DNA of 64,000 nt from CAINVV01 sp038323575 (GCA_038323575.1 JBBQHB010000004.1:45882-109881); one strand, 5' to 3'. Counted from the stretch's first letter, positions 1-11,800 are shown. Notes: generated by a model not told the origin, from the sequence alone. Translations and numbers: made by a program.

Positions 1-1
1 G

Positions 2-3000
2 CAGCTCAATAACACCGGCAGCACAAGAACGGTAACCGTCAACGGAAACCTGAATGTGAACAAAGGAAACCTGCAGTTTACCAACGGAGGCAGCCTTGCA
101 CAAAACCTAACCGTAAACGGCAATGTCACAGTTGCCAGCGGTGCGATTTTTGATATTGCCGCAGCACTTGCCGCCACCAATACCCTGACAATTAACGGCG
201 ACCTTATCAACAACGGGTCATTCAATATGCTGGCCAGTGCAACCAGGCTATGCAATGTGACTTTTACCGGAGCTGCCAACAATGGTATCAAAGGAACAAC
301 TGCTACACGTACTGACTTTAACATCTTAACTGTTGACAAGGGTGTTAACCGGAATTCCATTTTGGAAGCGACCATCAATGCTTTTTCCCTGAACACAACC
401 TTACCGGCATCGTTAACGCTGACCAATGGTACATTCAGGTTATCAACACCTTTGACGATTACACTGACAACCAATAGTCCGTTTACCATTCCAACTTCCG
501 GCTGTTTGTCTGCCAATATCGGTACAATCAATATCGGAGGCGCTTTTAATGCAGGAGACCTGCTGCTACAGGGACGGCTGGAAGTGCTGAACACCGGGGT
601 TGTGAATATCGGGATTTCAGGGAACAACATTAACAATGACATTGAATATGCCGCCGCCGGAAATCCGGAAATCAACGTATCGGGGGGAGGAACACTGAAT
701 GTCAAAGGACAAATAAGGAGGAATACTTCCAACACTCTGGGCTCTCTCTGGTTCAACCAATCGGGTGGTACAATCCTGGTAAGGGGCAGAAATTTAAACA
801 ATACAAGGGGTGTTTTTGAAATCCTGAATTCCGGCAGCCAGTTTAATACCTCAGGAGGCAGCCTGATCATTGAAAATGCCGGAAGTGTTTCATTTTCTGA
901 TATCTACATTGACCCTGCCAATTCAACAGTAAATGGCAGCAATGGTGGACATACCCTGATTATCGGCGATGGATCTACACCAATTAATCAAACTTTTAAA
1001 CTGAATTCCTCTGCCTCACTGTGGAACCTGACAATCGACGGAACCACCAACAATAAGACTGCAATTCTGCAGGTCAACAACCTCACCATTCTTAACAATT
1101 TAAGCATCAACAGCAATGGTGCCAGCGGTTCAGTATTTCAGGCAAACGACCAGGATGTTACGATCGGAGGCAGTCTTTTCAACAACAACCTTTCATCCCT
1201 GGCCGGTATCAATGCCGGCGGATATCAGGCCAGTGCCAGTGCAGTGACCAATACACAAATCACTAATTTTACCGGTACCGGTCAGATCAATGGAACTGTT
1301 GGTAATCTGACCAATTTTGCCAATTTATTGATTGGATCTTCGGGTACGACTCCAGTCGTCACTTTGGGAACGAACAGTAACCTCAGGATCAACCGCCATT
1401 TAACCCTTGCCTCCGGAACCCTTTCTGATGCCGGAAATACCATAACGGTGCTGGGTGACATCGCCAACTTTGCCGCACATACAAGCCCTGCCACACCTGG
1501 TGGCGGAATCATATTGACCAACAGCGTGAAACAGATCATTTCAGGCAGCGGAAACGGTCGTTTTGGTAATTTAACCATCAACAACGGAACCGAAGTCAGC
1601 ATGATTGATGACACCAGGATAACCGGTCAGCTGAATCTATCGGGAGGATCCCTGTATATAGATGATTACCTGCTCATCATGGATGCGAACGCCTCCTTTG
1701 CCGGAACATTTGATGCATTCCACATGATTATGGGAAATGGTGTGATGAGCGACAAGGGAGTACAAAAGCTTTTCTCCGGATCAGTTTCAAATTTTGTTAT
1801 TCCAATTGGCACAAACGGTAAATACAGGCCGGCAACCTTTTCACTAACATCGCCATCATCAGGGGCTATCAAGGTTACACCGGTTTCCCAGGCAAATCCT
1901 GCCGATTTGGGACCAACGAACGACCAGTTAAATTATTACTGGATTACAGCCATTTCAGGTTTCAGCGGTCTGACTGCTTCAACCCAGGTATACCAATACG
2001 GGGGGGCAGAGGTAACCGGGAATGAAAGCAATTACCATGGAGTACTTTACAGCAATGCATCATGGTCTGATTATGGCACAGGTTCCATCAACACCGGAGC
2101 ACACACCATCACGGTAACACGTTCTGATTTGCTTGGCGGAGAATATACAGCAGGAGAAATGGCTAATTTTGTAGATAAACCAAAATTGTACTCTGCGGGA
2201 ACCGGATTATGGACCAATGGCTCCAATTGGTCTGTCAATCCTTCAGGAACACCTGCCTATGGTTCATATCCCAACGGCAACCCCGTTGTCATCCAGGTAG
2301 GGCACGTCATTACGATGGATATGAACAGTGCCTTAACCTACTCACTGGACCTCCAGGGAACCCTTGACCTGCAAACTTCTGCTTTTCATAACCTTGGTTA
2401 CATCACCGATACCATCCATACAGGAACAGGACTTTTAAGGCTACAAGCAACCGTACCCGGAATATTCCTTTTCCCGGGAGGAAATTACGATCGGTTCATG
2501 GCCTCTCCCCATACAACGGTTGAACTTTATGGCTCCAACAATGCAACGATGTCACTGAAACCCGGGAATATTTACAAACCCTACCAAAATCTGCTTTTAT
2601 CCGGGACCGGAATCAAGTATATGAGCGCTGACAATTTAAAAGTGCTCGGTAACCTGACGATCAGCAATACTTCCCAACTTAACAATACGCTTTTTAATAA
2701 GGATGTATTCATTTGGGGAAACTGGATTGATATGAACAGCTCTCCGTCCTCCGGCGGATTTGTCCCGGGTACTGGCCATGTAAGTTTTGAAGGTGGTGCA
2801 GCCCAAACATTAACGGTAACCAACGGGGGCATCTCTGAGAATTTTTACAATTTCAAAATAAACAACACAAACGGTCTGATGCTTACAGGAGGTGGAAATG
2901 TAATTGTTTCCAATATCCTATACCTGCAGACTGGAAACATTACAACCAATTCAACGAATTCATTCACACTTTCCAATTCAAGCCCAACCATTGTCTCAGG

Positions 3001-6000
3001 AGGCTCAGTGAATTCATTTGTAAATGGTCCGCTGCGCAAGCAGATCAACGCAGGATCCTATTTTACCTTCCCGGTAGGAAAGAGCGGTACACCATCCAGA
3101 TATGGTAATGTATACTTGTCGTCTGTTGCCGGCGCAGGTATTTGGGAAGCCGAATATTACAACGGCGATCCCACTTTAAATTCACCTCCGATGGATAAGA
3201 CATCAACCCTGCTACCTATCGACCAGGTTAGTTCCAATGAATACTGGAGGGTGAACGGAGCCGTTGCAGGAAGTTCGGCAAAGGTAACTCTGCGGTGGGA
3301 TGCAATCAGCGGTTATGCCGGTACGTCTGCTTCAACCAGGAGTAAAATAAGGCAGGTGAAATGGAATGGAACCCAGTGGGCATATACGGGTAAGGTATTA
3401 AATGACGGAGGACCAACTTCAGGGACCGTCACTACAGACAATAGCATTGGTCTTTCTTCTGCAGTCAGCCCCCATTGGCTGACCATTGGCAATGAGGGAT
3501 TACCCACTGCGGTTATTACCAGCCCGCTAACAGCCTCCATCTGCAACAACGGGGTTGCTACTACCACTGTCACCGTTGCCTTAACAGGCGCTGCTCCATG
3601 GGCGCTTTCTTACAAGTTAGGAACCGTCACAACCACACTGACCAATATTGCCTCCACTCCTGTTTCAATTATTCTAACTTCCGATTCACCGGGAATTACC
3701 CAACCAATCACGGTCAATACCAATTTCGATTTCAACATAACCAATGTGAATGACTTGAATGGGATTGCAGGGATAAGTGATTATGTTACAAAAATAGTAC
3801 TTACTGTAAAACCAATTTCCGACAATACAATAACCGGTAGAACAATGGTTGGCACCAATGAGGCAAATATTCCATATTCGACACCTGCTGATGCAAGTGC
3901 CTATCTCTGGAGTTTACCCTCCGGTGGTGGGGTCATTACAAATCCGACTGCCTATAACCCAACTATTACCTGGGGAGCAGCCACCGGATCATTCCTGCTG
4001 AATCTGACCAAAACCAGCGCGGGTGGTTGTATCGTTACCAACAGCAAAACCATTCAGATCAGCGCTTCTCCAACCCCTGTTATTTCAGGCAGCCAATATG
4101 TTTGCGCCGGATCAACCGGTAATGTTTATTCTACCCCCAATGTTGCCGGTCATACCTATGCATGGGCTATCGTACCAGGTGGGGCAGGCACAATAACGGC
4201 CGGAGCCGGTACAAGCAGCATAACAGTTACCTGGAACGGAGCAGCTTCAGGAAACAGCCTTACCCTGGATGAAGGTTCACCAGGGATTCATACGATTGCT
4301 ACGCCATTACCGGTCGATATCGGAATTCAACCTTCGGCAAGTTCTCCTTCCTATACCTATCCTGCGTCAGTCTGCAACGGCAGTACTGCGGCAGTTACTG
4401 TTAATAATTCTGAAGTTGGCGTTCGGTACCAGATTCGTTTAAATTCAAACAGTTCCTATGTAGGAGCAGGCGTGAACGGAACCGGTGGTTCCATCGTCCT
4501 CACTACTACTGCCATATCAGCCAATACAACGTACAATGTTTATGCCTATACGCTCGCTCCTTTCAACTGCGCGGCCCAGTTGACCAATCCGTCCTCAACT
4601 TTTACCGTTAATGCATTGGCTGCTCTTAACTACGGCACATTAACCTCTGCAGACCAAACCATTTGTTTTGGCAGCACGCCAAACAGCATCACATTTGCAA
4701 CTGCTCCTTCGGGAGGTTCGGGGACCTTTACCTACCAGTGGTACTCCTATACCGGATTGGCGGGAGCCTGTCCTTCAGGAACAGCCGTTCCTGCCGGCTG
4801 GTCCTCTATTGGCGGAGCCACTTCGGGCAGTTACGCTCCTCCTTCGCTGAATGCATCCATGTCTTACGCTGTGATGGTTACTCCTTCCGGAGCCTGCGGA
4901 ACAGCTACCTGGGCAAGCGGATGCAGGCAAGTTACCGTTAACGCCAATCTAACTGCGGGCACTGTAGGTTCTGTGCAGACTATTTGTTACAACACCGCTC
5001 CGGCAGCTTTGACACAAACTGCTGCAGCATCAGGCGGAACCGGAGTTTACACTTATCAGTGGCAGAATTCACCTGATAACAGTACTTTTGTTGATATTGC
5101 AGGAGCTACGGGTATCGGTTATTCCCCGGGTGCGCTTATTGCTACTACCTACTACCGCCGCAAGGTGACTTCCGGTAGTTGCGGCACAGTGAACAGTGCT
5201 TCGGTGATGATTACCGTTAACCCTAACTTAACTGCCGGAACGATTGGTGCCGCCCAGACGCTTTGTTACAACACAACCCCGGCAGCTTTGACCCAAACCG
5301 CTGTAGCAACCGGCGGAACCGGAGTTTACACCTACCAGTGGCAAAACTCCCCCGATAACATCGCTTTTGCTGATATTGCTGGTGCAACATCATCCGGTTT
5401 TTCTCCCGGTGCGCTTACCGCTACTACTTATTATAAACGCAAAGTAACTTCCGGCAGTTGCGGTACGGTGAGCAGCGCTTCGGTGATGATTACCGTGAAT
5501 GCCGATCTTACTGCCGGAGCTATTGGTGATGACGAGATAATTTGTGCAAATACTTCCCCAGCAGGTTTGACAGAAATTGCAGCAGCCACCGGCGGAACAG
5601 GAGCATTCACCTACCAGTGGCAAAATTCCGCTGATAATATCTCATTTACCAATATCTCCGGAGCCAATAGTACCGGTTATTCCCCGGGTGTGCTTACCGC
5701 TACTACCTATTTCCGGCGTAACGTCACTTCCGGGACCTGCGGACCTGTGAGCAGTGGTTCGATGATGACAACCGTGAACCCTGCAGCGACAGCAAATGCC
5801 GGCACAGCAATAACTGCATGCTCTAATGTCGGCAGCGTAAATGTAACGCCGGGGTCAAGTGCCTCTAACGCTACCGGAATCACCTGGTCTTCTACCAATG
5901 GTACCGGAACCTTTGCGAATGCAAATTCGTTGACAACCTGCACCTATACACTAAGTGTAGCTGATATCGCAGCAGGCAGTATCAACCTTACGCTGACGGC

Positions 6001-7915
6001 TGCCGGGAATGCACCATGCGGAAATGCAGTTTCAACCAAAACATTGACCATAAAACTGGACGGAAGCTGGATCGGAGGAGGAAGTGATTGGAACACGCCG
6101 GGAAATTGGGACTGTAACACCGTTCCAACTTCAACAACACATGTAGTTATCGCCAACGGTAAGACGCCATACCCAATTTTGTCTGCTACAGGAACAACCA
6201 AGAATTTAACGATTGGCTCAACTGCAACGGTTGATGTGTCAAATAATACATTGCAGATTGCGGGCACAATTAATATTAGTTCGGTTGGCCCTGTCATGGC
6301 AAGTTCCGGCGCCATTGAGATGACAGGTGCTGCTGCCCAAACAATTCCCGCCAATACTTTTGCAGTCAACAACCTCAAAAACCTGACCCTAAGCAATGCC
6401 GCCGGCGTCAACCTAAGCGGTACGCTGAACATTACCGGAATACTTAAAGCTGCTACTGGTAACCTTTCGACAGGAGGATTTCTTACATTGATCTCCTCAG
6501 CCGCTAAAACAGCCCTGATCGACGGCTCCGGAGCCGGGCAGGTAACCGGAAATGTGACCATGCAGCGCTATCTGCCATCTGGTTTCGGGTATAAATATGT
6601 CAGTTCTCCTTTCCAGGCAGCAACGGTCAGCGAATTCTCTCCCGAAGTTGACCTCTCTCCGCTAATATTCCCGACATTTTACAAATACGATGAAAACAAT
6701 AGTACCGGAGGGTTATACATTTCAGGATGGGTTAAATATATTACTCCGACCGACCCGCTGATTCCAATAACCGGATATGCAGCTAATTTTGGTTCAAATC
6801 CCGCACCAAAATCAGTCGATGTTACCGGAGTGGTTAACAATGGAAATCAATCCATAGGACTTTCCAACAACAACAGACCTTTCACAAAAGGGTTCAACCT
6901 GGTTGGGAATCCATATCCATCTCCAATTGATTGGGATTATAGTCTTGCCGGTGGATGGACACGCACAAATGTAGATAATGCAATTTATCTGTTTAATGCA
7001 TTGTTTGATCCGCTCGATCAATATGGAGGAAAATACAGCAGTTATGTCAATGGTATACAAAGCGATACCATTAACATAACCACAACACCTAATATCATTC
7101 CTTCCATGCAGGGCTTCTTCGTTCACGTGACCAATCCCGGAGCAGGAAGTTTGGCAATGACCAATAAAGTTCGTACTTCAGATCTATCTCCTATCTATAA
7201 ATCTGCTACTGTAGACCCGCGCCCAATCCTACGTTTTGCGACAGGTTTTGATGAAAAAAACAGTATCTACGATTCATTTGTACTCTATTTTGAACCAACG
7301 GCAACTCTGGAATTCGATAAGGAGAAGGATGCACTGAAACTGATGAATACCGCATTAACCATACCAAACCTGTATTCCATCACTCCGGATGTTAAACAGC
7401 TTTCAATCAACGGTATGCCTCTACCAATCGATTCGTTGACCAAAATACCTTTGGGGGTCAAATTACTAAAGAATGGCTGGGTAAATTTTTCAGCCAGGGA
7501 TATTAGCCGCCTGCCAAATGGACTTCATCTTTATTTATTGGATAAAGAGAAAAATATTGCCCAGGATCTTTCAAAGAATCCGACCTACCGCTTTTATCTT
7601 CAAACAGGAGAATACAACCAGCGGTTTATGCTGATTTTTTCCAAAAATGAAGTGTACTTCGAGCCTGTTCATAAATCCGACCTTTTTATCATTACCCGCA
7701 TGAATGGAACTGTACTTGTTAAGGCCAATTTACCTGATAATGAAACCGGTAAACTTTATGTATCAAACATGTTGGGACAGGTATTTATGGAAAAGGAAGT
7801 CACGAATCAGGAGTCAGTCGACATAAGCTCAGGAGTAAATAGCGGTATTTATGTTGTAACCATGACTGCCGGGGTTCGTAAACAATCAGAGAAAACATTA
7901 ATCATGAAAAAATGA
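2..7915 (+). CDS. Giant repeat-rich T9SS-secreted surface protein (5' end outside window)
   Basis: The reading frame is open to the first bases of the window, so this is the C-terminal ~2637 residues of a larger protein. The first ~1000 residues are a Thr/Asn/Gly-rich series of NGNVTV / LTINGDL-like strands, typical of beta-solenoid adhesins. Next come PKD/Ig-like modules (for example around 4080-4300) and three tandem 93-residue Ig-like repeats, each with a TYQWQNS core and a C..TVSSAS tail. A further G-N-W-type module (around 6060-6290) follows, and finally a ~85-residue type A T9SS sorting domain (LYVSNMLGQ ... GIYVV ... KTLIMKK). From family knowledge, the sorting domain directs export by the type IX system and anchoring at the cell surface. 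The gene overlaps the DUF4402 gene by 4 bp, so the two are probably co-translated. An adhesin or matrix role is inferred. The substrate is unknown. Confidence 0.9.
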   Translation, partial: QLNNTGSTRTVTVNGNLNVNKGNLQFTNGGSLAQNLTVNGNVTVASGAIFDIAAALAATNTLTINGDLINNGSFNMLASATRLCNVTFTGAANNGIKGTTATRTDFNILTVDKGVNRNSILEATINAFSLNTTLPASLTLTNGTFRLSTPLTITLTTNSPFTIPTSGCLSANIGTINIGGAFNAGDLLLQGRLEVLNTGVVNIGISGNNINNDIEYAAAGNPEINVSGGGTLNVKGQIRRNTSNTLGSLWFNQSGGTILVRGRNLNNTRGVFEILNSGSQFNTSGGSLIIENAGSVSFSDIYIDPANSTVNGSNGGHTLIIGDGSTPINQTFKLNSSASLWNLTIDGTTNNKTAILQVNNLTILNNLSINSNGASGSVFQANDQDVTIGGSLFNNNLSSLAGINAGGYQASASAVTNTQITNFTGTGQINGTVGNLTNFANLLIGSSGTTPVVTLGTNSNLRINRHLTLASGTLSDAGNTITVLGDIANFAAHTSPATPGGGIILTNSVKQIISGSGNGRFGNLTINNGTEVSMIDDTRITGQLNLSGGSLYIDDYLLIMDANASFAGTFDAFHMIMGNGVMSDKGVQKLFSGSVSNFVIPIGTNGKYRPATFSLTSPSSGAIKVTPVSQANPADLGPTNDQLNYYWITAISGFSGLTASTQVYQYGGAEVTGNESNYHGVLYSNASWSDYGTGSINTGAHTITVTRSDLLGGEYTAGEMANFVDKPKLYSAGTGLWTNGSNWSVNPSGTPAYGSYPNGNPVVIQVGHVITMDMNSALTYSLDLQGTLDLQTSAFHNLGYITDTIHTGTGLLRLQATVPGIFLFPGGNYDRFMASPHTTVELYGSNNATMSLKPGNIYKPYQNLLLSGTGIKYMSADNLKVLGNLTISNTSQLNNTLFNKDVFIWGNWIDMNSSPSSGGFVPGTGHVSFEGGAAQTLTVTNGGISENFYNFKINNTNGLMLTGGGNVIVSNILYLQTGNITTNSTNSFTLSNSSPTIVSGGSVNSFVNGPLRKQINAGSYFTFPVGKSGTPSRYGNVYLSSVAGAGIWEAEYYNGDPTLNSPPMDKTSTLLPIDQVSSNEYWRVNGAVAGSSAKVTLRWDAISGYAGTSASTRSKIRQVKWNGTQWAYTGKVLNDGGPTSGTVTTDNSIGLSSAVSPHWLTIGNEGLPTAVITSPLTASICNNGVATTTVTVALTGAAPWALSYKLGTVTTTLTNIASTPVSIILTSDSPGITQPITVNTNFDFNITNVNDLNGIAGISDYVTKIVLTVKPISDNTITGRTMVGTNEANIPYSTPADASAYLWSLPSGGGVITNPTAYNPTITWGAATGSFLLNLTKTSAGGCIVTNSKTIQISASPTPVISGSQYVCAGSTGNVYSTPNVAGHTYAWAIVPGGAGTITAGAGTSSITVTWNGAASGNSLTLDEGSPGIHTIATPLPVDIGIQPSASSPSYTYPASVCNGSTAAVTVNNSEVGVRYQIRLNSNSSYVGAGVNGTGGSIVLTTTAISANTTYNVYAYTLAPFNCAAQLTNPSSTFTVNALAALNYGTLTSADQTICFGSTPNSITFATAPSGGSGTFTYQWYSYTGLAGACPSGTAVPAGWSSIGGATSGSYAPPSLNASMSYAVMVTPSGACGTATWASGCRQVTVNANLTAGTVGSVQTICYNTAPAALTQTAAASGGTGVYTYQWQNSPDNSTFVDIAGATGIGYSPGALIATTYYRRKVTSGSCGTVNSASVMITVNPNLTAGTIGAAQTLCYNTTPAALTQTAVATGGTGVYTYQWQNSPDNIAFADIAGATSSGFSPGALTATTYYKRKVTSGSCGTVSSASVMITVNADLTAGAIGDDEIICANTSPAGLTEIAAATGGTGAFTYQWQNSADNISFTNISGANSTGYSPGVLTATTYFRRNVTSGTCGPVSSGSMMTTVNPAATANAGTAITACSNVGSVNVTPGSSASNATGITWSSTNGTGTFANANSLTTCTYTLSVADIAAGSINLTLTAAGNAPCGNAVSTKTLTIKLDGSWIGGGSDWNTPGNWDCNTVPTSTTHVVIANGKTPYPILSATGTTKNLTIGSTATVDVSNNTLQIAGTINISSVGPVMASSGAIEMTGAAAQTIPANTFAVNNLKNLTLSNAAGVNLSGTLNITGILKAATGNLSTGGFLTLISSAAKTALIDGSGAGQVTGNVTMQRYLPSGFGYKYVSSPFQAATVSEFSPEVDLSPLIFPTFYKYDENNSTGGLYISGWVKYITPTDPLIPITGYAANFGSNPAPKSVDVTGVVNNGNQSIGLSNNNRPFTKGFNLVGNPYPSPIDWDYSLAGGWTRTNVDNAIYLFNALFDPLDQYGGKYSSYVNGIQSDTINITTTPNIIPSMQGFFVHVTNPGAGSLAMTNKVRTSDLSPIYKSATVDPRPILRFATGFDEKNSIYDSFVLYFEPTATLEFDKEKDALKLMNTALTIPNLYSITPDVKQLSINGMPLPIDSLTKIPLGVKLLKNGWVNFSARDISRLPNGLHLYLLDKEKNIAQDLSKNPTYRFYLQTGEYNQRFMLIFSKNEVYFEPVHKSDLFIITRMNGTVLVKANLPDNETGKLYVSNMLGQVFMEKEVTNQESVDISSGVNSGIYVVTMTAGVRKQSEKTLIMKK
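4949..5785 (+). repeat. Three tandem 279-bp (93-residue) in-frame repeats
   Basis: Units begin at 4949, 5228 and 5507, each exactly 279 bp, inside the giant surface gene. Each encodes an LTAG..G ... IC.NT.PA.LT..AA..GGTG..TYQWQNS.DN module, an Ig-like fold. The three units are close but not identical, so the duplication is old enough to have diverged. Such repeats can change copy number by recombination. Confidence 0.85.
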
Positions 7916-8442
7916 TGAAGTGGGACAAAATTAACAATATAGGTAAAGAGTTACTCATTATTTTAGTCAGCACCCTGCTCCTTATAATAATCTATCAAAG
8001 AGCCGAAGGACAGGAAAAACCGCCACGACCAATCTTGCTCGTTGTTACAGCAGAGGAGTTGAGATTTGGTGCGTTCTGTGTCATTTCCGGCGGAACTGTT
8101 GTAATTGACCCCACTGGGAATAGAAGTGTTTCAATTGGTCTGATTCCCGTTTTTTCCGGCCATCCATTTGGCCCGGCTACGCTTCGTATAAAAGGGAATG
8201 CGGGTACATTGGTCACCATTCAGGATGTACCGCCGAGTTCGTTGTCCAATGGAGGATTCACGATGGCACTTACTTTCAGCAGTCCCACATCAATTATTTC
8301 CTCTCTGGGATCACCTTTCGTTCTTCCTAACAATGAATGGACCGATATTAAAATTGGTGGAACTCTTACTGTTGGCAATCCAGCCGCCAATCCTCCCGGA
8401 CCATATATAGGAAGTTTTAACATTACCTTTATTCAACAATAA
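7912..8442 (+). CDS. DUF4402-family secreted protein
   Basis: The start codon overlaps the stop of the giant surface gene (ATGA). The 176-residue product has an N-terminal hydrophobic export segment (residues ~13-31, ending at AEGQ), followed by a single ~140-residue beta-rich domain. That domain has the DUF4402 signature: LRFGAF near the start, then GGTVVIDPTGNRS, a central PATLRIKGNAG..VTI, and a closing IKIGGTLTVGN ... Y.GSFNITF. DUF4402 proteins are small secreted, often fimbria-associated proteins of unknown biochemical role. The next gene is usher-like, so a pilin-like or surface-fibre subunit is a reasonable inference. No donor-strand motif could be proven by eye. Confidence 0.75.
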   Translation: MMKWDKINNIGKELLIILVSTLLLIIIYQRAEGQEKPPRPILLVVTAEELRFGAFCVISGGTVVIDPTGNRSVSIGLIPVFSGHPFGPATLRIKGNAGTLVTIQDVPPSSLSNGGFTMALTFSSPTSIISSLGSPFVLPNNEWTDIKIGGTLTVGNPAANPPGPYIGSFNITFIQQ

Positions 8443-8826
8443 AACAACCATAGGGATGCCGTATCCATTGTGTGAAGTGCAGTTCTACCTCCCATATTAA
8501 TCTCTGCGAACCTTAGCTTTCATCTAATTAACAATTTCTAATAATCAATTACCCATAGGGTTATCAACTACACAAAGTTGATAACTATCTCTCCCACAAC
8601 CCCGCGAAGAGTTATGAAAAAATTATAACGAATAACTTCGCAACAGGGAGAGATCAATTTCAGGCAGACAGACTAATTAAAATTCTGTTTCTATCAATTC
8701 CTCAACCTCTTCATTCATTGATATATTGTAAATATCTATGAATGTTGCATCTATGAATTATTGAAAAAAGATTTATACCAATAAATCTTCGATCAGTTTA
8801 CAGCTTATGGTGAAAACGGTATTAAA
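8443..8826. other. 384-bp intergenic region with two strong hairpins
   Basis: No gene was found. Two structures stand out. The first is a perfect 10-bp inverted repeat (GTTATCAACT at 8560-8569, AGTTGATAAC at 8576-8585, 6-nt loop). The second is a nested structure with outer arms TCTCTCCC (8588-8595) and GGGAGAGA (8646-8653), middle arms GCGAAG (8604-8609) and CTTCGC (8636-8641), and an AT-rich inner stem. Neither is followed by a long T-run, so a simple terminator is uncertain. They may form a structured leader of the usher gene. Confidence 0.6.
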
Positions 8827-11800
8827 TTGACAGGAAACTTAAAAGAGAATTACTTCACCAATTGCCAAGCCAGGCATTGGATCTGTGCGCCTTCCAAAAG
8901 ATGGGCCGAAGTGGTTGTCTGCCTGTTTTTCATTCTTGCATCACTGGGGGTTAATGGTCAAAATGAACCTGTTTACGATGAATTGTCCGTCTTTTTTCAG
9001 GTTCAGAACATGGGAGCTAAAGAAATTCCGGCTGTCATTCGTGACCAGGAAGTGTTACTCCCGGTTTCAGATGTATTTGATTTTCTGCAGATTAAAAACA
9101 CATTGTCGTCGGGAATGGATACTGTGTCAGGATTTTTCCTGTCACAAGATGCCGAATACAGGATCGACCGATCGAAATACCAGGTATTTTTCCAGGGAAA
9201 AACCTACCAGCTCAAAAACACTGATTTAGTGCGGACTGAAACTAATCTTTACCTTTTGTCAAAATATTTTGGTGAGATCTTTGGACTGGACTGCAAATTC
9301 AATATCCGGACATTGTCGGTCAGCCTGACGACCAAGCTCGAAATGCCCGCTGTACGGGAGATGAGGTTGGAACAAATGCGTCAAAACATCAATCGTCTTA
9401 AAGGTGACGTAAAGGTAGACACAACCATTCAGCGGAACAGGCCAGCTTTTCACTTTGGTATGGCCGACTGGTCAGCGATATCCACCCAGCAAATCGGGCA
9501 CTCCACAGATACCAGGTTAAACCTTGCGCTTGGCGCTGTTATAGCCGGGGGCGAAGCCAACGCCTATCTGAATTATGCTACAAATGAACCATTTAAAGAG
9601 AAGCAACAATATTACTATTGGAGGTTTGTCAACAATGATCGCGTATTCCTCCGTCAAACCACCCTTGGTAAAATCACAACAGATGCTACTTCATCCATCT
9701 ACAATCCCGTAGTTGGCATCAAATTAACCAATTCGCCAACAACCTACCGCAGATCTTTCGGTTCCTATCCTCTGAGTGATTATACCAATCCGGGCTGGAT
9801 GGTCGAATTGTATGTCAACAATGTACTGGTCGACTACAAAAAAGCAGATGCTTCCGGTTTCTTTACTTTTGAGGTACCATTGGTTTATGGTAGCTCCAAA
9901 GTAAAGCTAAAATTTTATGGTCCATGGGGAGAAGAACGCGCCAAAGAGCAAAGTATTAGTATTCCATTCAGCTTTTTGCCTCCCGGCGAGTTCGAGTACA
10001 GCCTTCGCGGGGGTATGGTGGAGGATGACAAACAAACCATTTTTTCAAGAGGCGAAATGCATTATGGTCTTACAAATACCATTACAATGGGTGCAGGTGT
10101 TGAATATCTTTCCTCGGTTCTTTCAGGAACCACGATGCCTTTTGTTACACTGGCCTCACGTCCCATCCCGAATATGCTGCTGATGGGTGAATTTATGTAC
10201 GGGGTTCGGGGCAAAGGAATTTTAAGTCTTCAACTGCCTCACAACATACAAGCAGAACTCAATTATACCAAGTACCAACCCGGACAAAAAGCGCTCATCA
10301 ACAACTACCTCGAAGAACGGAAACTCATTTTTACCCTGCCGTTCAAATTAAAGAAAATCTCTTTCTTTAACAGGACGACTTATGATCAGATTATCCTACC
10401 GGGTACAGGTTATTCGACCGCAGAATGGCTGATCTCAGCTGCAGGTAAAGGTTTCAGTTCCAACCTTACCAACTACGCCATGTTTTCGAAGAGCAATTCC
10501 CCCTACATTTACAGCACCCTTGCATTTTCATTCCGGTTACCTTCCGGAATTATGTTCATCCCGCAAACCCAATATGAATACAGCCAACATGAATTCATCT
10601 CTTTCAGGGCCGGCTTGGAAAAATATCTGTTTAAAAACGGATACTTGTCCTTGTCCTATGAGAACAATTTCAAAAACAGGGTACAAAGCGCGCAGTTCGG
10701 TTTCCGGTACGATCTTCCTTTTGCTCAGACCGGCTTTACAGCCACTCAAAGCAACGACCAGACCACACTGATGGAGATGGCCAGGGGCAGTCTGATCGTT
10801 GACAAGAAAACAAATTATGTGGGCGCCAACAATCGTATAAGCGTTGGCAAGGGTGGTATCGTTTTTGCCCCATTTCTGGACTTGAACTGTAACAACAAAA
10901 GGGACAAAGGTGAACCAAAGGCTTTTGGACTCAATATCCGGATTAATGGCGGTACTGCCACTAAAAATGACAAAGATACCACCGTACTGGTGTTGGACCT
11001 CGAACCCTATACCAAGTACCTTGTCGAACTTGATGCCAGCAGTTTCGATAATGTGGCTTGGAAAATCCATAATGCAGTTTTAAGCATTGTCGTCGATCCC
11101 AATTCCTTAAAGCTGGTTGAAATTCCGGTGTCAGTTGTCGGAGAAGTATCAGGCATGGTTATGAAGGAAAAAAGCGGAACAAAGGAGGGCTTAGGCCGCA
11201 TAATTGTGAATATTTACAACCAAAATTCCATTCTGGCGGCAAGAACAATGAGCGAACAGGACGGCTATTACAGTTACCTTGGTCTGAAAGCGGGAACCTA
11301 CAACCTGAAAATTGATTCTGCCCAGATGAAGAAACTGAGTATGGTTGCGACACCAACCTCAAAAACCGCCGTAATCAAGCCTAGTATTGAAGGAGATGTT
11401 GTTGATGGTTTGGATTTCGTTCTAAAGAGTACGGAAAAAGAACCTGCCGATACAACGAAAAAAGCAGTACCTGTGCCGCAACCTGAAAAAATATCCGATC
11501 AGGATCTGTCAGCCTACCTCCAGATAGCAGCCTTTATCGGTGAAAACAATGCGCAACGATTTGTCAATACAATTTCAGCCATGATCAATACGCCGGTTAA
11601 AATCCGTTTTGAAAATGGCTGGTACAAGGTTCTTGTAGATGGATTTACCTCCAAAGAGGATATGGAAAGATGTAAAAGGCTGATTGTCAGTAAAAACATT
11701 GTTCCGGAGAAGTCGATCATGGAAATTATCAGGTACCTATCTGCCGAAAACAAGAATATTGCTGAGCGTACCAAAAAACGGATTGCCCAGGGTGTTGATT

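Noticed and set aside
5944..6561. 205-residue open frame on the minus strand inside the giant surface gene
   Set aside because: Antisense shadow. The Thr/Ala-rich, stop-poor composition of the sense gene opens the opposite strand. The product has no start context and resembles no real protein.
8605..8640. loxP-like recombination site (ATAACTTCG arms)
   Set aside because: The arms share a short word with loxP but the spacing, the bulged stem and the core do not match, and no recombinase gene is nearby. A chance resemblance within a hairpin.
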